Counted from the stretch's first letter, positions 23,377-32,883 are shown. The stretch: DNA of 47,205 nt from Bacteroidales bacterium UBA1754 (GCA_002315615.1 DCHK01000020.1:1-47205); one strand, 5' to 3'. Translations and numbers: made by a program. Notes: generated by a model from the letters alone, not told the origin.

Positions 23377-25506
23377 CTACGCAATTTCAAAATCCAATTG
23401 CTTTTTGCCTAAATTGGCTTTCACTACGCGAATGGTCAGCGGGTCGCCGAGCGAGAATTTTTTGCCAGAATGGCGACCTACAATGCAATAATTTTTTTCA
23501 TCTAAGTTGTAGTAATCGTCGCCAAGTTCGCGTATAGGAATCATTCCCTCGCATTTATTCTCGGTCAGTTCTACATAAATTCCCCATTCCGTAACGCCCG
23601 AAATTACGCCATCGAACACTTTACCAATGTATTCGCTCATAAATTCCACTTGTTTGTATTTTATGCTTGCGCGTTCGGCATTTGCTGCCAATTGTTCCAT
23701 ATTGGAGCAATGTTCGCATTTTTCTTCGTATTCGTTTTGGTTGGCGCTTTTTTGGTCGTCAGCATAGCGGTCGAGCAAGCGGTGTACCATCATATCGGGG
23801 TATCGTCTGATAGGCGAAGTAAAGTGTGTGTAGTAGTCAAAAGCCAAACCGTAGTGCCCAATGTTTTCGGTAGAATAAATGGCTTTTGCCATCGAGCGAA
23901 TAGCCAAAGTTTCTATCAAGTTTTGTTCTTTCTTGCCTTGCACATCGTCCAGCAAATGGTTGATAGCACCAGAAACTTCGCTGTTTTTGCCCGTAGTTTT
24001 CAGTTTGTAGCCAAATTTTTTAATGAATTGCGAAAGGTTTTCCATTTTTTCCTGACTTGGCACATCGTGAATGCGGTAAACAAACGTCTTGGCAGTTTTG
24101 CCTTTTGCCACTTTGCCAATGTGTGTTGCCACAGTTCGGTTGGCGAGCAACATAAACTCTTCTACCAAATTGTTTGATTCTTTTTGAGTTTTGAAATATA
24201 CGCTCAGAGGTTTTCCTTTTTCGTCAATTTCAAAACGCACTTCTTCGCGCTCGAATGCTATAGCGCCCGATTTGAAACGTGCTTCGCGCAATTTCAAAGC
24301 CAAACTATTTAGTGCAAGAATTTCTTCTTTCATATCGCCTTCGCCTGTTTCTATCACGCTTTGCGCTTCTTCGTAGGTGAATCGGCGGTCGCTTTTTATC
24401 ACGGTGTGTGAAATTTCGTATTTCAGCACTTTTGCTTCTTCGTCAAGTTGAAAAATCACTGAATGGCAAAGTTTTTCTTCGTCGGGACGTAGCGAGCATA
24501 CAAAGTTTGAAAGTCTTTCGGGCAACATTGGTATTGTTCTGTCAACCAAATAGACCGAAGTGGCACGTTTTTGTGCTTCTTTGTCGATAATGTCGTCGGG
24601 TTTCACGTAGTGCGTCACGTCGGCAATGTGTACGCCAACTTCCCAATTGCCATTTGCAAGTTTTTGTATAGAAAGTGCGTCGTCAAAGTCTTTGGCATCT
24701 CGCGGGTCGATGGTGAAAGTTGCCACTTTGCGCATATCTTTTCTGCGTGAAATTTCGTCTTTCGTTATTCCTTCATCAATGCCTTTGGCGTATTCTTCTA
24801 TTTCGGCAGGATAGGCGTATGGCAAACCAAATTCTGCCAAAATTGCGTGCATTTCGGCATTGTTTTCGCCGTTGTCGCCAAGCACGTCAATCACTTCGCC
24901 CACAGGATTTTTCGATTTCGCAGGCCATTCAATAATTTTTACAATTGCTTTCTGATTGTTTTTGGCACCTTTCAGCTTATCCATTGGAATGAAAATGTCA
25001 TTCGTCAGAATTTTGTTGTTCACTATCAAGAAGGCAGTGTATTTTGTAATAGAAAGTACGCCTACGAATGTATCGCGCGAATGTTCCAATATCTCTACAA
25101 CTTCACCTTCGGGCGAAAATCCTTTGCGCTGAGCATAAAGAAAAACTTTCACTTTGTCGTTGTTCAGCGCGTGGCGCATTTTGCTTTCGGGTATAAAAAT
25201 TGGGTCGCCTCCGTCTTCTGGTCTGACGTAATTTTTAACGCCTTCGCGTTCCACCGTTCCAATGATAAAACCACTGCGCGAATTGAGTTTATACTTTCCA
25301 CGTTCCACTTCGATGATAAAATCGAAAGCGTGCAAATTATTGAGGGTTTCAATCACTTTTTGCCGTTCGCTCACTTTGGTCAAACCAAGTTCGGCAGCAA
25401 TTTGTTTGTAGTTGTAAGTCTTTTGCGGATTGTTATTGAAAATTCCTTGTGTAAAGGCTTGTATTTCTTTTGCTTTTAGAGTTTTCTCTCGTTTTGTTTT
25501 TTTCAT
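23377..25506 (-). CDS. rnr: Ribonuclease R
   Basis: RNase R degrades structured RNA 3' to 5'. The 709-aa protein has N-terminal cold-shock domains, an RNB catalytic domain with TIDPRDAKDFDDALS (acid residues binding Mg) and HIADVTHYV, HFTSPIRRYPDMMVHRLL in the middle, and a C-terminal S1 domain (GVISGVTEWGIYVEL). The frame opens earlier (25566), but the ATG at 25506 starting MKKTKREK is chosen because the promoter element TAAATTTG lies at 25525-25532 inside the longer frame. The stop is 15 bp before trkH. Confidence 0.96.
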   Translation of the reverse strand: MKKTKREKTLKAKEIQAFTQGIFNNNPQKTYNYKQIAAELGLTKVSERQKVIETLNNLHAFDFIIEVERGKYKLNSRSGFIIGTVEREGVKNYVRPEDGGDPIFIPESKMRHALNNDKVKVFLYAQRKGFSPEGEVVEILEHSRDTFVGVLSITKYTAFLIVNNKILTNDIFIPMDKLKGAKNNQKAIVKIIEWPAKSKNPVGEVIDVLGDNGENNAEMHAILAEFGLPYAYPAEIEEYAKGIDEGITKDEISRRKDMRKVATFTIDPRDAKDFDDALSIQKLANGNWEVGVHIADVTHYVKPDDIIDKEAQKRATSVYLVDRTIPMLPERLSNFVCSLRPDEEKLCHSVIFQLDEEAKVLKYEISHTVIKSDRRFTYEEAQSVIETGEGDMKEEILALNSLALKLREARFKSGAIAFEREEVRFEIDEKGKPLSVYFKTQKESNNLVEEFMLLANRTVATHIGKVAKGKTAKTFVYRIHDVPSQEKMENLSQFIKKFGYKLKTTGKNSEVSGAINHLLDDVQGKKEQNLIETLAIRSMAKAIYSTENIGHYGLAFDYYTHFTSPIRRYPDMMVHRLLDRYADDQKSANQNEYEEKCEHCSNMEQLAANAERASIKYKQVEFMSEYIGKVFDGVISGVTEWGIYVELTENKCEGMIPIRELGDDYYNLDEKNYCIVGRHSGKKFSLGDPLTIRVVKANLGKKQLDFEIA

Positions 25507-25524
25507 AATGCTGTTTTTTTGTAA

Positions 25525-25532
25525 CAAATTTA
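25525..25532 (-). promoter_or_regulatory. -7 promoter element of rnr-trkH
   Basis: On the minus strand this reads TAAATTTG, 18 bp before the rnr ATG. Confidence 0.55.
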
Positions 25533-25636
25533 TACAATATCGCAATTTAAGCAAAATACTTACCAAAAAATCATTTAGGCAAAAAAATCTTTTAAACTTT
25601 TAGTAAAAAATAGAATCTAAATAACAAAATCTTGAT

Positions 25637-25644
25637 TAGTTTTG
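25637..25644 (+). promoter_or_regulatory. -7 promoter element of the DUF4294 gene
   Basis: TAGTTTTG fits TAnnTTTG and ends only 7 bp before the start codon at 25652, so the mRNA would be leaderless or nearly so. Confidence 0.6.
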
Positions 25645-25651
25645 CAGCGTT

Positions 25652-26224
25652 ATGAAACTCAAATTTTTCTTCATATCATTAGCATTTTTTTGCACGTCGG
25701 CAGCAATGGCAGATGTGCCTATTTATATGCGTGTGTGCCACGGCGATACTACCTATTTTGCACATTTGCACGAAGTGTACGTCTATCCACCAATGAAATT
25801 TAAGTCCGAGAAACAAGAAAAGTTCTATTGGAAAACCGTGCGCGATGTGAAAAAAACTCTTCCGTATGCCAAAATGGCGGCTCGAGTAATGAACGAGTGC
25901 AACGACGAATTGAGCAAATTATCGACCAATAAAGAGAAACGCCAATATCTCGATTCGAAAGAAAAAGAACTTTTCAAAACATTTGAAAAAGACTTGCGAA
26001 ATATGACTCGCTCACAAGGAAAAATACTCATTCGCCTTATCGACCGCGAGTGCTCGCAAACTTCGTACGAAATAATTCAACTTTATCGTGGAAATGTGGC
26101 TGCAGTCTTTTGGCAAGGCATTGCCTACCTTTTTGGTTCCGACCTCAAAGCCGAGTACGATGGCAACGATAAAGATAAAATTATAGAACGCATCATCAAT
26201 TTGGTGGAAGCGGGTCAGTTGTAA
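25652..26224 (+). CDS. DUF4294 exported protein
   Basis: This 190-aa protein has a signal peptide (MKLKFFFISLAFFCTSAAMA) and the DUF4294 pattern: LHEVYVYPPMKFKSEKQ, WKTVRDVKKTLPYAKMA, and a C-terminal SYEIIQLYRGNVAAVFWQ with conserved Trp/Tyr. The family is widespread in Bacteroidota and has no known function. The central part is helical and charged. The start is set by the signal peptide and by a promoter 7 bp upstream. Confidence 0.85.
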   Translation: MKLKFFFISLAFFCTSAAMADVPIYMRVCHGDTTYFAHLHEVYVYPPMKFKSEKQEKFYWKTVRDVKKTLPYAKMAARVMNECNDELSKLSTNKEKRQYLDSKEKELFKTFEKDLRNMTRSQGKILIRLIDRECSQTSYEIIQLYRGNVAAVFWQGIAYLFGSDLKAEYDGNDKDKIIERIINLVEAGQL

Positions 26225-26279
26225 ATTTTTCGGCAAAAAATAATTCAGTTTTTTGTAACAATATTTCACATTTAGGGTG

Positions 26280-26287
26280 TATCTTTG
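26280..26287 (+). promoter_or_regulatory. -7 promoter element of the coiled-coil protein gene
   Basis: TATCTTTG perfect match, 29 bp before the start at 26317. Confidence 0.7.
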
Positions 26288-26316
26288 CCCCGAACTTTTA
26301 AATAAAAAACAAAAAA

Positions 26317-26928
26317 ATGAAAAAAGTAGTATGTACTATCATCGGCGCTTTGTTTTTTGGAATGATGGCAAATGCGCAAGTAGTTACCGAAGCGATTGCT
26401 CCATTCAATAAAGAGCGCAAACCTGCTTTTACTATGCAACTCGACTATTCAAAAAAATTGGTTGAAGAAGCTTTGGAAAAAAGATTGAAAAAAGATAAGC
26501 AAAAAGGTAAATCAGAAAGCGGAATGGTTAAATACGCACAAGCGCATTATCCGAACATTTGCGGACAAGTGTGCGATTTCTACACAAAGGTTGACGGAAC
26601 TTCAAAAACTGCCACTGTCTATATTTTCATCTCTAAAGGTTACAACAACTTTGTCAGCTCTGGCGACGATGAAGATACAGCATCTCGTGTAGAAGCATTC
26701 TTGAAAAGTTTGATTACCGATGTGCGCAGTCTCGATTTGGAATATCAAATAGAAGAGCAAACAAAATTGAGCGAAAAAGCGCAAAAGGATTACGAAAAGT
26801 TGATTGACCAAAAATCAAAACTCGAAAAAGAACTGAAAGAAACCGAAGGCGAAATCGTAAAATCTGACCAAAATCGCCAACAACAAAAAGAAATTCTTGA
26901 TCAACTGAAAAAGAAACAAATCAAATAA
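26317..26928 (+). CDS. Exported protein with C-terminal coiled coil, unknown function
   Basis: I do not recognise this 203-aa protein as a named family. It has a signal peptide (MKKVVCTIIGALFFGMMANA), a middle globular part (about 21-140) containing two Cys (ICGQVC), and a charged C-terminal coiled coil from about 145 (IEEQTKLSEKAQKDYEKLID onwards) with heptad-like spacing of Leu/Ile. It probably acts in the periplasm. It has its own strong promoter and terminator. Confidence 0.8.
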   Translation: MKKVVCTIIGALFFGMMANAQVVTEAIAPFNKERKPAFTMQLDYSKKLVEEALEKRLKKDKQKGKSESGMVKYAQAHYPNICGQVCDFYTKVDGTSKTATVYIFISKGYNNFVSSGDDEDTASRVEAFLKSLITDVRSLDLEYQIEEQTKLSEKAQKDYEKLIDQKSKLEKELKETEGEIVKSDQNRQQQKEILDQLKKKQIK

Positions 26929-26955
26929 GCAGTTTTTTTTAATTTGATACAGTGT

Positions 26956-26994
26956 GTAACCATTCCAAAATTAGCGGAATGGTTACTTTTTTTT
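26956..26994 (+). terminator. Rho-independent terminator after the coiled-coil gene
   Basis: GTAACCATTCC (26956-26966) and GGAATGGTTAC (26976-26986) are a perfect 11-bp stem with a 9-base loop, then eight T residues. Confidence 0.93.
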
Positions 26995-27044
26995 GTAAAG
27001 CGTAACATTTTTCTTTTTCGTTTCTCATTGTCAATAAAATTCCT

Positions 27045-27052
27045 TATTTTTG
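27045..27052 (+). promoter_or_regulatory. -7 promoter element of guaB
   Basis: TATTTTTG fits TAnnTTTG, 29 bp before the guaB ATG. Confidence 0.65.
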
Positions 27053-27081
27053 CAAGCATAAATTTATAAAACCATACATTT

Positions 27082-28554
27082 ATGTCATTCATTTCTGATA
27101 GAGTCGTAATGGACGGACTGACATTCGACGATGTACTTTTGATTCCGGCATATTCGGAAGTCCTACCAAAAGAAGTTACTACAACTACGCGTTTCTCACG
27201 AAACATTGAATTGAAGATTCCGTTTGTAACGGCGGCGATGGACACTGTAACAGAATCTAAAATGGCAATCGCTATAGCACGCGAAGGTGGTATTGGTGTG
27301 ATTCACAAAAATATGTCAATCGCAGCACAGGCAAAACAAGTGCACATCGTCAAACGTGCCGAAAATGGTATGATTTACGACCCTATTACCATCAAACTTG
27401 GCTCAAAAGTGTCTGATGTACTGAAAGTTATGGGCGAATATCACATTGGAGGTATTCCTGTGGTTGACGACAATAATATTCTAAAAGGTATTGTTACAAA
27501 CCGCGATTTGCGTTTTGAGCAAGACAAAGACAGAATAATTGACGAAGTGATGACCAAAGATAACTTGATTACCACAAATCAATCTACCGACTTGGATGCC
27601 GCTGCACAAATTCTTCAAAAATACAAAATCGAAAAATTGCCAGTTGTTGATAAAGATGGCAAATTGATAGGATTGGTAACTTATAAAGACATCACAAAAG
27701 CAAAAGACAAACCAATGGCTTGTAAAGACGCTCGCGGACGTTTGCGCGTTGCAGCAGGTGTTGGTGTTACAAGCGATACTTTCCAACGTATCGATGCTTT
27801 GGTGAAAGCCGAAGTTGATGCTATTGTCATTGATACTGCTCACGGACATTCAAAAGGCGTGATTGACATTGTGAAAAAAGTGAAAAAACAATATTCGGGC
27901 ATCGATGTGGTGGTCGGAAATATCGCTACGGGCGAAGCAGCAAAAATGCTCGTCGAGGCGGGTGCTGACGCAGTGAAAGTTGGTATCGGTCCTGGTTCTA
28001 TTTGTACCACTCGTGTGGTGGCGGGTGTGGGCGTTCCACAACTTTCTGCCATTTACGATGTAGCAAAAGCATTGGAAGGTACTGGTGTTCCATTGATTGC
28101 CGATGGTGGTTTGCGCTATAGTGGCGATGTGGTAAAAGCACTTGCAGCAGGTGGTTACAGCGTAATGATTGGTTCGCTTGTGGCAGGTACCGAAGAAGCC
28201 CCTGGCGAAACAATTTTGTTCAACGGACGTAAATTCAAATCATATCGTGGTATGGGTTCGCTCGAAGCAATGGAACGTGGCTCTAAAGACCGTTATTTCC
28301 AAGCCGGAGTGAGCGATGTGAAAAAATTGGTACCCGAAGGTATTGCCGGACGTGTGCCATACAAAGGAACAGTGCAAGAAGTTATCTATCAACTTGTTGG
28401 TGGACTTCGTTCGGGTATGGGATATTGCGGTTCGAAAGACATTTCAACCTTGCACAAGGCTAAATTTACACGCATCACAAATGCTGGTATCCTCGAGAGT
28501 CATCCTCACGAAGTGATTATTACAAGTGAAGCACCAAACTATACACGTGGATAA
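27082..28554 (+). CDS. guaB: IMP dehydrogenase
   Basis: IMPDH oxidises IMP to XMP in GMP synthesis. The 490-aa protein has the TIM barrel with DGLTFDDVLLIP at the start, two CBS domains (about 90-200, including GIPVVDDNNILKGIVTNRDLR and KLPVVDKDGKLIGLVTYKD), the catalytic loop GIGPGSICTTRVVAGVGVPQ with the active Cys, and GMGSLEAMERGSKDRYFQ as the flap. Its length is normal for a bacterial IMPDH. Confidence 0.98.
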   Translation: MSFISDRVVMDGLTFDDVLLIPAYSEVLPKEVTTTTRFSRNIELKIPFVTAAMDTVTESKMAIAIAREGGIGVIHKNMSIAAQAKQVHIVKRAENGMIYDPITIKLGSKVSDVLKVMGEYHIGGIPVVDDNNILKGIVTNRDLRFEQDKDRIIDEVMTKDNLITTNQSTDLDAAAQILQKYKIEKLPVVDKDGKLIGLVTYKDITKAKDKPMACKDARGRLRVAAGVGVTSDTFQRIDALVKAEVDAIVIDTAHGHSKGVIDIVKKVKKQYSGIDVVVGNIATGEAAKMLVEAGADAVKVGIGPGSICTTRVVAGVGVPQLSAIYDVAKALEGTGVPLIADGGLRYSGDVVKALAAGGYSVMIGSLVAGTEEAPGETILFNGRKFKSYRGMGSLEAMERGSKDRYFQAGVSDVKKLVPEGIAGRVPYKGTVQEVIYQLVGGLRSGMGYCGSKDISTLHKAKFTRITNAGILESHPHEVIITSEAPNYTRG

Positions 28555-28584
28555 TTTAGAACTAAAATAATAGAGATATTCGAA

Positions 28585-28607
28585 GAGGCGCGATGTAATC
28601 GCGTCTC
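28585..28607. repeat. 23-bp near-perfect palindrome after guaB
   Basis: GAGGCGCGAT (28585-28594) pairs with ATCGCGTCTC (28598-28607) around GTA, with one G-T pair. No T-run follows, so it is not a standard terminator. The GC-rich stem stands out from the AT-rich spacer and resembles dispersed REP-like palindromes. Confidence 0.65.
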
Positions 28608-28639
28608 TCGTTTGGTTATATAACTAATTGAAAATTAAA

Positions 28640-30568
28640 ATGAAAAAGCAAATTTTATCGTTGGTTGTTTCTTTTGTGGGCGCTACTTTATTCGCTCAAG
28701 CAAACGACCCCGTAGTGATGACCATTAACGGAAAAGACATTACGAAATCGGAATTTGAATACATCTACAAGAAAAATATGACGTACCAGCAAAACAACGA
28801 AAGTATTGCCGAGTACAAAGATTTGTTCATCAATTTGAAACTGAAAGTGGCAGAAGCCGAAGCGCTTGGATTTGATACTACTGCCGACTTCAAACGCGAA
28901 TATGCTCAATATCGTATGCAAGCCGCTCGCCCTTATTTGCAAGATACTGCATTTTACGAAAATTTTTTGCATAAAATGTACGATCGTACAATGCGCGAAC
29001 GTGGTGTGAGTCAGATTTTTGTGCCATTTCAAAATGCAAATCCTTCTCCTGCCGATACATTGGCGGCGTACAATAAAATAATGAGCGCAAAAAAACGAAT
29101 TCAAGATGGCGAAACATTGGAAGAAATTGCGCGCGAATTTGCTGGCGACAAGCGTAACGACGGAAATTTGGGTTATGTTTCGGGATTTGTTACCGTTTTG
29201 CCGTTCGAAGAAATGGTCTATTCTACTGCAGTAGGTGCAGTAAGCGAACCTTTCAGAACAAGATTTGGTTATCATATTATTAGAATTAACGACGAACGCG
29301 AGGCAAAAGGCGAAGTTCAAGTAGCGCACATTATGAAACGCTTCCCAAAAGATGCGCCACAAGATTCTATCGATTTGGCAAAGAAAAAAATTGACGCAGT
29401 TTATGCTCGTTTGCAAAATGGCGAAGATTTTTTCAGCGTAGCAAAAGAAGAAACCGAACACGAATATTCTAAAAACAAAGGTGGAAGAATTTCGTCATTT
29501 CACTATGACCAAAGTTTGGCAGGAACTCCGTTTGACTCTGTCGCTTTCTCGTTGAAAAACATTGGCGAAGTTTCTCAACCAGTTCAGTCGTGGTACGGAT
29601 GGCACATCATTAAGTTGCTCGACAAAAAAGGTCCAAACTCTTACGAAAAAGACCGTGCTAAAACTGCGAATACCATAAGTCGTATGCCCGATAGAAGAGC
29701 AATTGTAGAACAAGCATTTGTAAAACAACTCGAAACAAAATACACTTTCAAGAAAGATGACAAAGCAATTTCTGCACTCGAAAGCGAAGCAAAAAAGGCA
29801 ACTTCTGACGAAGAATTTTTGAAAAAAATCAATGCACTCAATATGACGCTTGCCACTTTTGCCGATCAAAAAATAACAATGAAAACTGTTGCTGAAAAAT
29901 TGCCTACTTTCAAAGATAGCATTTTGAGAAACGATATTTCTTTGAAATTCAACGAAATATGCAAAAAAGAACTTATTTCGTACGAGAACGACCGTTTGGA
30001 ACAAAACTATCCTGAATTCCGTATGTTGATGCAAGAATATTACGACGGAATGCAAATGTTTGCAGTGTCTAACGTGATGGTTTGGGAAAAAGCAGCTTCT
30101 GACGAAGAAGGATTGAAAAATTATTTCGATACGCATAAATCAGATTACACTTGGGACGTGCCTCGTTTCAAAGGCATGCTTGTTTGTTGTGCCGACAAAA
30201 AAACTGCTGCTCAAGCGAAAAAAATTGTAAAAACATCGCCAGCAGACTCAGTCCTTGTAGATTTGTTGAAATTGAACACCGACGATAAAATATATGTTCA
30301 TATCGAAAAAGGATTGTTCAAAAAAGGCGATAACAAAATAGTTGATAAATGTGTGTTCAAAGATGGTAAATACGAATCGAAAGAATTTCCTGTTTTCTTC
30401 CAAACAAAAGGAAGCAAAATTTTGAACGATGGTCCAGACGAATACACCGACATCAAAGGTCTTGTAATTTCCGATTATCAAAACTCTTTGGAAAAAGAAT
30501 GGATAGAGGAATTGCATAACAAATATACTGTTGTTGTGAATCAGCAAGTGCTCGATTCGATGAAATAA
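28640..30568 (+). CDS. Periplasmic peptidylprolyl isomerase with two parvulin domains
   Basis: This 642-aa protein has a signal peptide (MKKQILSLVVSFVGATLFAQ) and two parvulin-type PPIase domains: about 130-220 (VSQIFVPFQ to GYHIIRINDERE) and about 230-345 (VQVAHIMKRF to GWHIIKLLDKKG). A long C-terminal region (about 350-640) has no motif I recognise, with a second smaller domain at the end. It would help fold outer-membrane proteins. The frame opens with a TTG at 28628, but the ATG at 28640 gives the canonical signal peptide. It heads a three-gene unit. Confidence 0.92.
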   Translation: MKKQILSLVVSFVGATLFAQANDPVVMTINGKDITKSEFEYIYKKNMTYQQNNESIAEYKDLFINLKLKVAEAEALGFDTTADFKREYAQYRMQAARPYLQDTAFYENFLHKMYDRTMRERGVSQIFVPFQNANPSPADTLAAYNKIMSAKKRIQDGETLEEIAREFAGDKRNDGNLGYVSGFVTVLPFEEMVYSTAVGAVSEPFRTRFGYHIIRINDEREAKGEVQVAHIMKRFPKDAPQDSIDLAKKKIDAVYARLQNGEDFFSVAKEETEHEYSKNKGGRISSFHYDQSLAGTPFDSVAFSLKNIGEVSQPVQSWYGWHIIKLLDKKGPNSYEKDRAKTANTISRMPDRRAIVEQAFVKQLETKYTFKKDDKAISALESEAKKATSDEEFLKKINALNMTLATFADQKITMKTVAEKLPTFKDSILRNDISLKFNEICKKELISYENDRLEQNYPEFRMLMQEYYDGMQMFAVSNVMVWEKAASDEEGLKNYFDTHKSDYTWDVPRFKGMLVCCADKKTAAQAKKIVKTSPADSVLVDLLKLNTDDKIYVHIEKGLFKKGDNKIVDKCVFKDGKYESKEFPVFFQTKGSKILNDGPDEYTDIKGLVISDYQNSLEKEWIEELHNKYTVVVNQQVLDSMK

Positions 30569-30581
30569 AAAAGAAAAGGTT

Positions 30582-31472
30582 TTGAAAAATTGGTCTAAAA
30601 TAGGCGTTTTACTTCTTTTTGTTGCATTGGTTTCTTGTAACAAAATAAAGGAGTATAATGCCGAAAAGCCAATTGTTGAGGTGAATACCGAGAAATTGTT
30701 TTTGTCGGATATTCAAGCAATTTTGCCACAGAATATTTTGCCCGAAGATAGTGCAAAATACGCCGATGAATACATAAAAAAATGGACGGTCAGAAACTTG
30801 CTGTACCAAAAGGCACAAGGTAATATTTCATCGTCGCAAGAAGCGGAAATTGAGCAATTGGTAGAAGGCTACCGCCGTTCGCTTATTGTGCATCTTTACG
30901 AGCGAAAATTAGTAGAGCAAAAAGTGAAAACGCCGACAGACGACGAACTGAAATCATACTACGAAACGCATAGCAATCTTTTCCGTTTGCACGATGACCT
31001 TTTTCGTGGCATTTATATGAGGTTGCCAAAAGGTACGCCAAAAATTGACGTTTTACGCAAGTATTTTCGCAATGTAGAGAAAAATTTGCCCGAAATTGAA
31101 AAATTCAGTTATCAAAGTGCAACAAGTTACGAGTATTTGGATGAAAATTGGGTGAAAAAGAGCGATTTTTCGGCAAATTATCCTGTAGAAATACCAAGTA
31201 CTAAAGGTTTGCACGAGGCTTCGGACGAACAAAACGTATATTTCCTTTATATATTCGACAGCAAAAATGCGGGCGACATTATGCCGTTCGATTTTGCGAA
31301 ACAAGAAATTGTGCCAATTCTGCAAGAACAAAATTCTTTCAATTTCATCACAAAATTTGAAGAAGACCTCTATTGGCGTGCGTTGCAAAAAGGAGATGTG
31401 GTAATTCACAAGCAAGAAGAAAATACTGGCAAATTTAAAATATGGGATTTCTTGAATTTTTGGAAAGAATGA
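30582..31472 (+). CDS. Lipoprotein related to SurA/parvulin chaperones, no visible PPIase domain
   Basis: This 296-aa protein begins at a TTG (30582): no ATG occurs between the upstream in-frame stop and the conserved lipobox VSC (MKNWSKIGVLLLFVALVSCN), so TTG is decided by the lipoprotein signal. The middle has EEIEQLVEGYRRSLIVHLYERKLVEQKV, which resembles the SurA N-terminal chaperone region. No complete parvulin motif is present. It lies between two parvulin genes, 13 bp after the first and overlapping the next by 4 bp, and probably works with them in the periplasm. Confidence 0.82.
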   Translation: MKNWSKIGVLLLFVALVSCNKIKEYNAEKPIVEVNTEKLFLSDIQAILPQNILPEDSAKYADEYIKKWTVRNLLYQKAQGNISSSQEAEIEQLVEGYRRSLIVHLYERKLVEQKVKTPTDDELKSYYETHSNLFRLHDDLFRGIYMRLPKGTPKIDVLRKYFRNVEKNLPEIEKFSYQSATSYEYLDENWVKKSDFSANYPVEIPSTKGLHEASDEQNVYFLYIFDSKNAGDIMPFDFAKQEIVPILQEQNSFNFITKFEEDLYWRALQKGDVVIHKQEENTGKFKIWDFLNFWKE

Positions 31473-32812
31473 AAATCAAATTATCAATAGTAATATTATT
31501 GTGTACTTTTTGTTCGGCGTTTGCAAGTAATGTAATCGACGAAGTGGTTTGGGTGGTCGGCGACGACGCCATTCTAAAATCTGAGGTTGAGGAACAAAAA
31601 GCACGTATGCAGTACGAAGGAACTACCGTAGAGGGCGACCCGTATTGCACTATCCCAGAGGAAATAGCCATTCAAAAATTGTTTTTGAATCAGGCAAGAA
31701 TTGATAGTATAACAGTAAGTCCGCACACAGTGCAAATGCAGGTGGAACAACGTATCAACTATTTTATTTCGCAAATTGGTTCGAAAGAAAAAATGGAAGA
31801 ATATTTCGGTAAATCGCTTTCCGACTTGCGTGAAGAATTGACAACACTTATCGAAGAACAAATGCTTGCGCAGCAAGTGCAACAACAGTTGATTGGCGAC
31901 GTGAAAATTACGCCTGCCGAAGTGCAAAAATATTATAATAATTTGCCAAAAGAAATGCGACCGACTGTGCCTACTAAAGTTGAGGTGCAAATTTTGGCTA
32001 TTGCACCAAAAGTGCCAGTGCAAGAGGCAGAGGCGATTAAAGCAAAATTGCGTGGTTTCAAAGAACGTGTTGAGAAGGGAGAAATAGATTTTTCAACGTT
32101 GGCAATTCTTTATTCCGAAGATACAGAATCTGCCAAACGTGGTGGCGAACTTGGTTTTATGAAAAGGGGAATGCTTATTCCAGAGTTTGCTGATGTTGCC
32201 TTTTCGCTGAACGATACAAAAAAAGTTTCGCACGTAGTGGAAACCGAATATGGTTATCATATTATACAACTGATAGAAAAGCGTGGCGACCAAATGAATT
32301 GCCGTCATATTTTGCTGAAACCAACCATTTCGCTCGAAGCACGTCAAAATGCGTTGTTGCAACTCGATAGTATTGTAGATGGTGTAAAAACAGAAAAACG
32401 AACGTTCGAGGAAGCAGTTTCTGCTTTTTCTACCGATAAAAAAACTCGTATGAATGGTGGTTTGATGATGAATCAGCAAACAGGCGATGCGCATTTTCAG
32501 TATCAAGAATTGCCCGCAGAAGTTGCACGTGTAGTGAGTTCGCTCAACGAGGGCGATGTCTCCAAACCATTTGTAATGGTTGACGAAACTGGCAAACAAG
32601 TTTGCGCCATTGTGAAATTGAAAAAGCGAATTACAACGCACGAAGCAAATATCGAAGATGATTTTCAAGAAATTCGCGAAATGTTGAAAGCCGAAAAATG
32701 CGAAAAAATTATTGCCGATTGGATTGCCGAAAAGCAAAAAGAACTTTATGTAAAAATAAAAGACGGTTGGCAAAACTGCGAATTTAAATATCCAGGTTGG
32801 ATTGTAGAATAA
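31469..32812 (+). CDS. surA: SurA-type peptidylprolyl isomerase
   Basis: This 447-aa protein matches the SurA layout: signal peptide (MKIKLSIVILLCTFCSAFAS), N-terminal chaperone region (VVGDDAILKSEVEEQKARM), then two parvulin domains (about 170-265 with LGFMKRGMLIPEFADVAFSL and YGYHIIQLIEKRG; about 275-380 with CRHILLKPTISLEARQNAL). It would escort outer-membrane proteins across the periplasm. The ATG at 31469 overlaps the previous stop as ATGA (31469-31472), indicating translational coupling; the longer frame from 31442 lacks a signal peptide at its start. Confidence 0.93.
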   Translation: MKIKLSIVILLCTFCSAFASNVIDEVVWVVGDDAILKSEVEEQKARMQYEGTTVEGDPYCTIPEEIAIQKLFLNQARIDSITVSPHTVQMQVEQRINYFISQIGSKEKMEEYFGKSLSDLREELTTLIEEQMLAQQVQQQLIGDVKITPAEVQKYYNNLPKEMRPTVPTKVEVQILAIAPKVPVQEAEAIKAKLRGFKERVEKGEIDFSTLAILYSEDTESAKRGGELGFMKRGMLIPEFADVAFSLNDTKKVSHVVETEYGYHIIQLIEKRGDQMNCRHILLKPTISLEARQNALLQLDSIVDGVKTEKRTFEEAVSAFSTDKKTRMNGGLMMNQQTGDAHFQYQELPAEVARVVSSLNEGDVSKPFVMVDETGKQVCAIVKLKKRITTHEANIEDDFQEIREMLKAEKCEKIIADWIAEKQKELYVKIKDGWQNCEFKYPGWIVE

Positions 32813-32848
32813 AAACTTTACTCACAAGTTTAGATGTTATTTTTTTTG

Positions 32849-32883
32849 AATCATCGGGTGCAGTTGCGCTCGATGATTTTTTT
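32849..32883 (+). terminator. Rho-independent terminator of the PPIase operon
   Basis: AATCATCG (32849-32856) pairs with CGATGATT (32871-32878), followed by T residues to 32883. The stem lies 36 bp after the surA stop. Confidence 0.88.
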
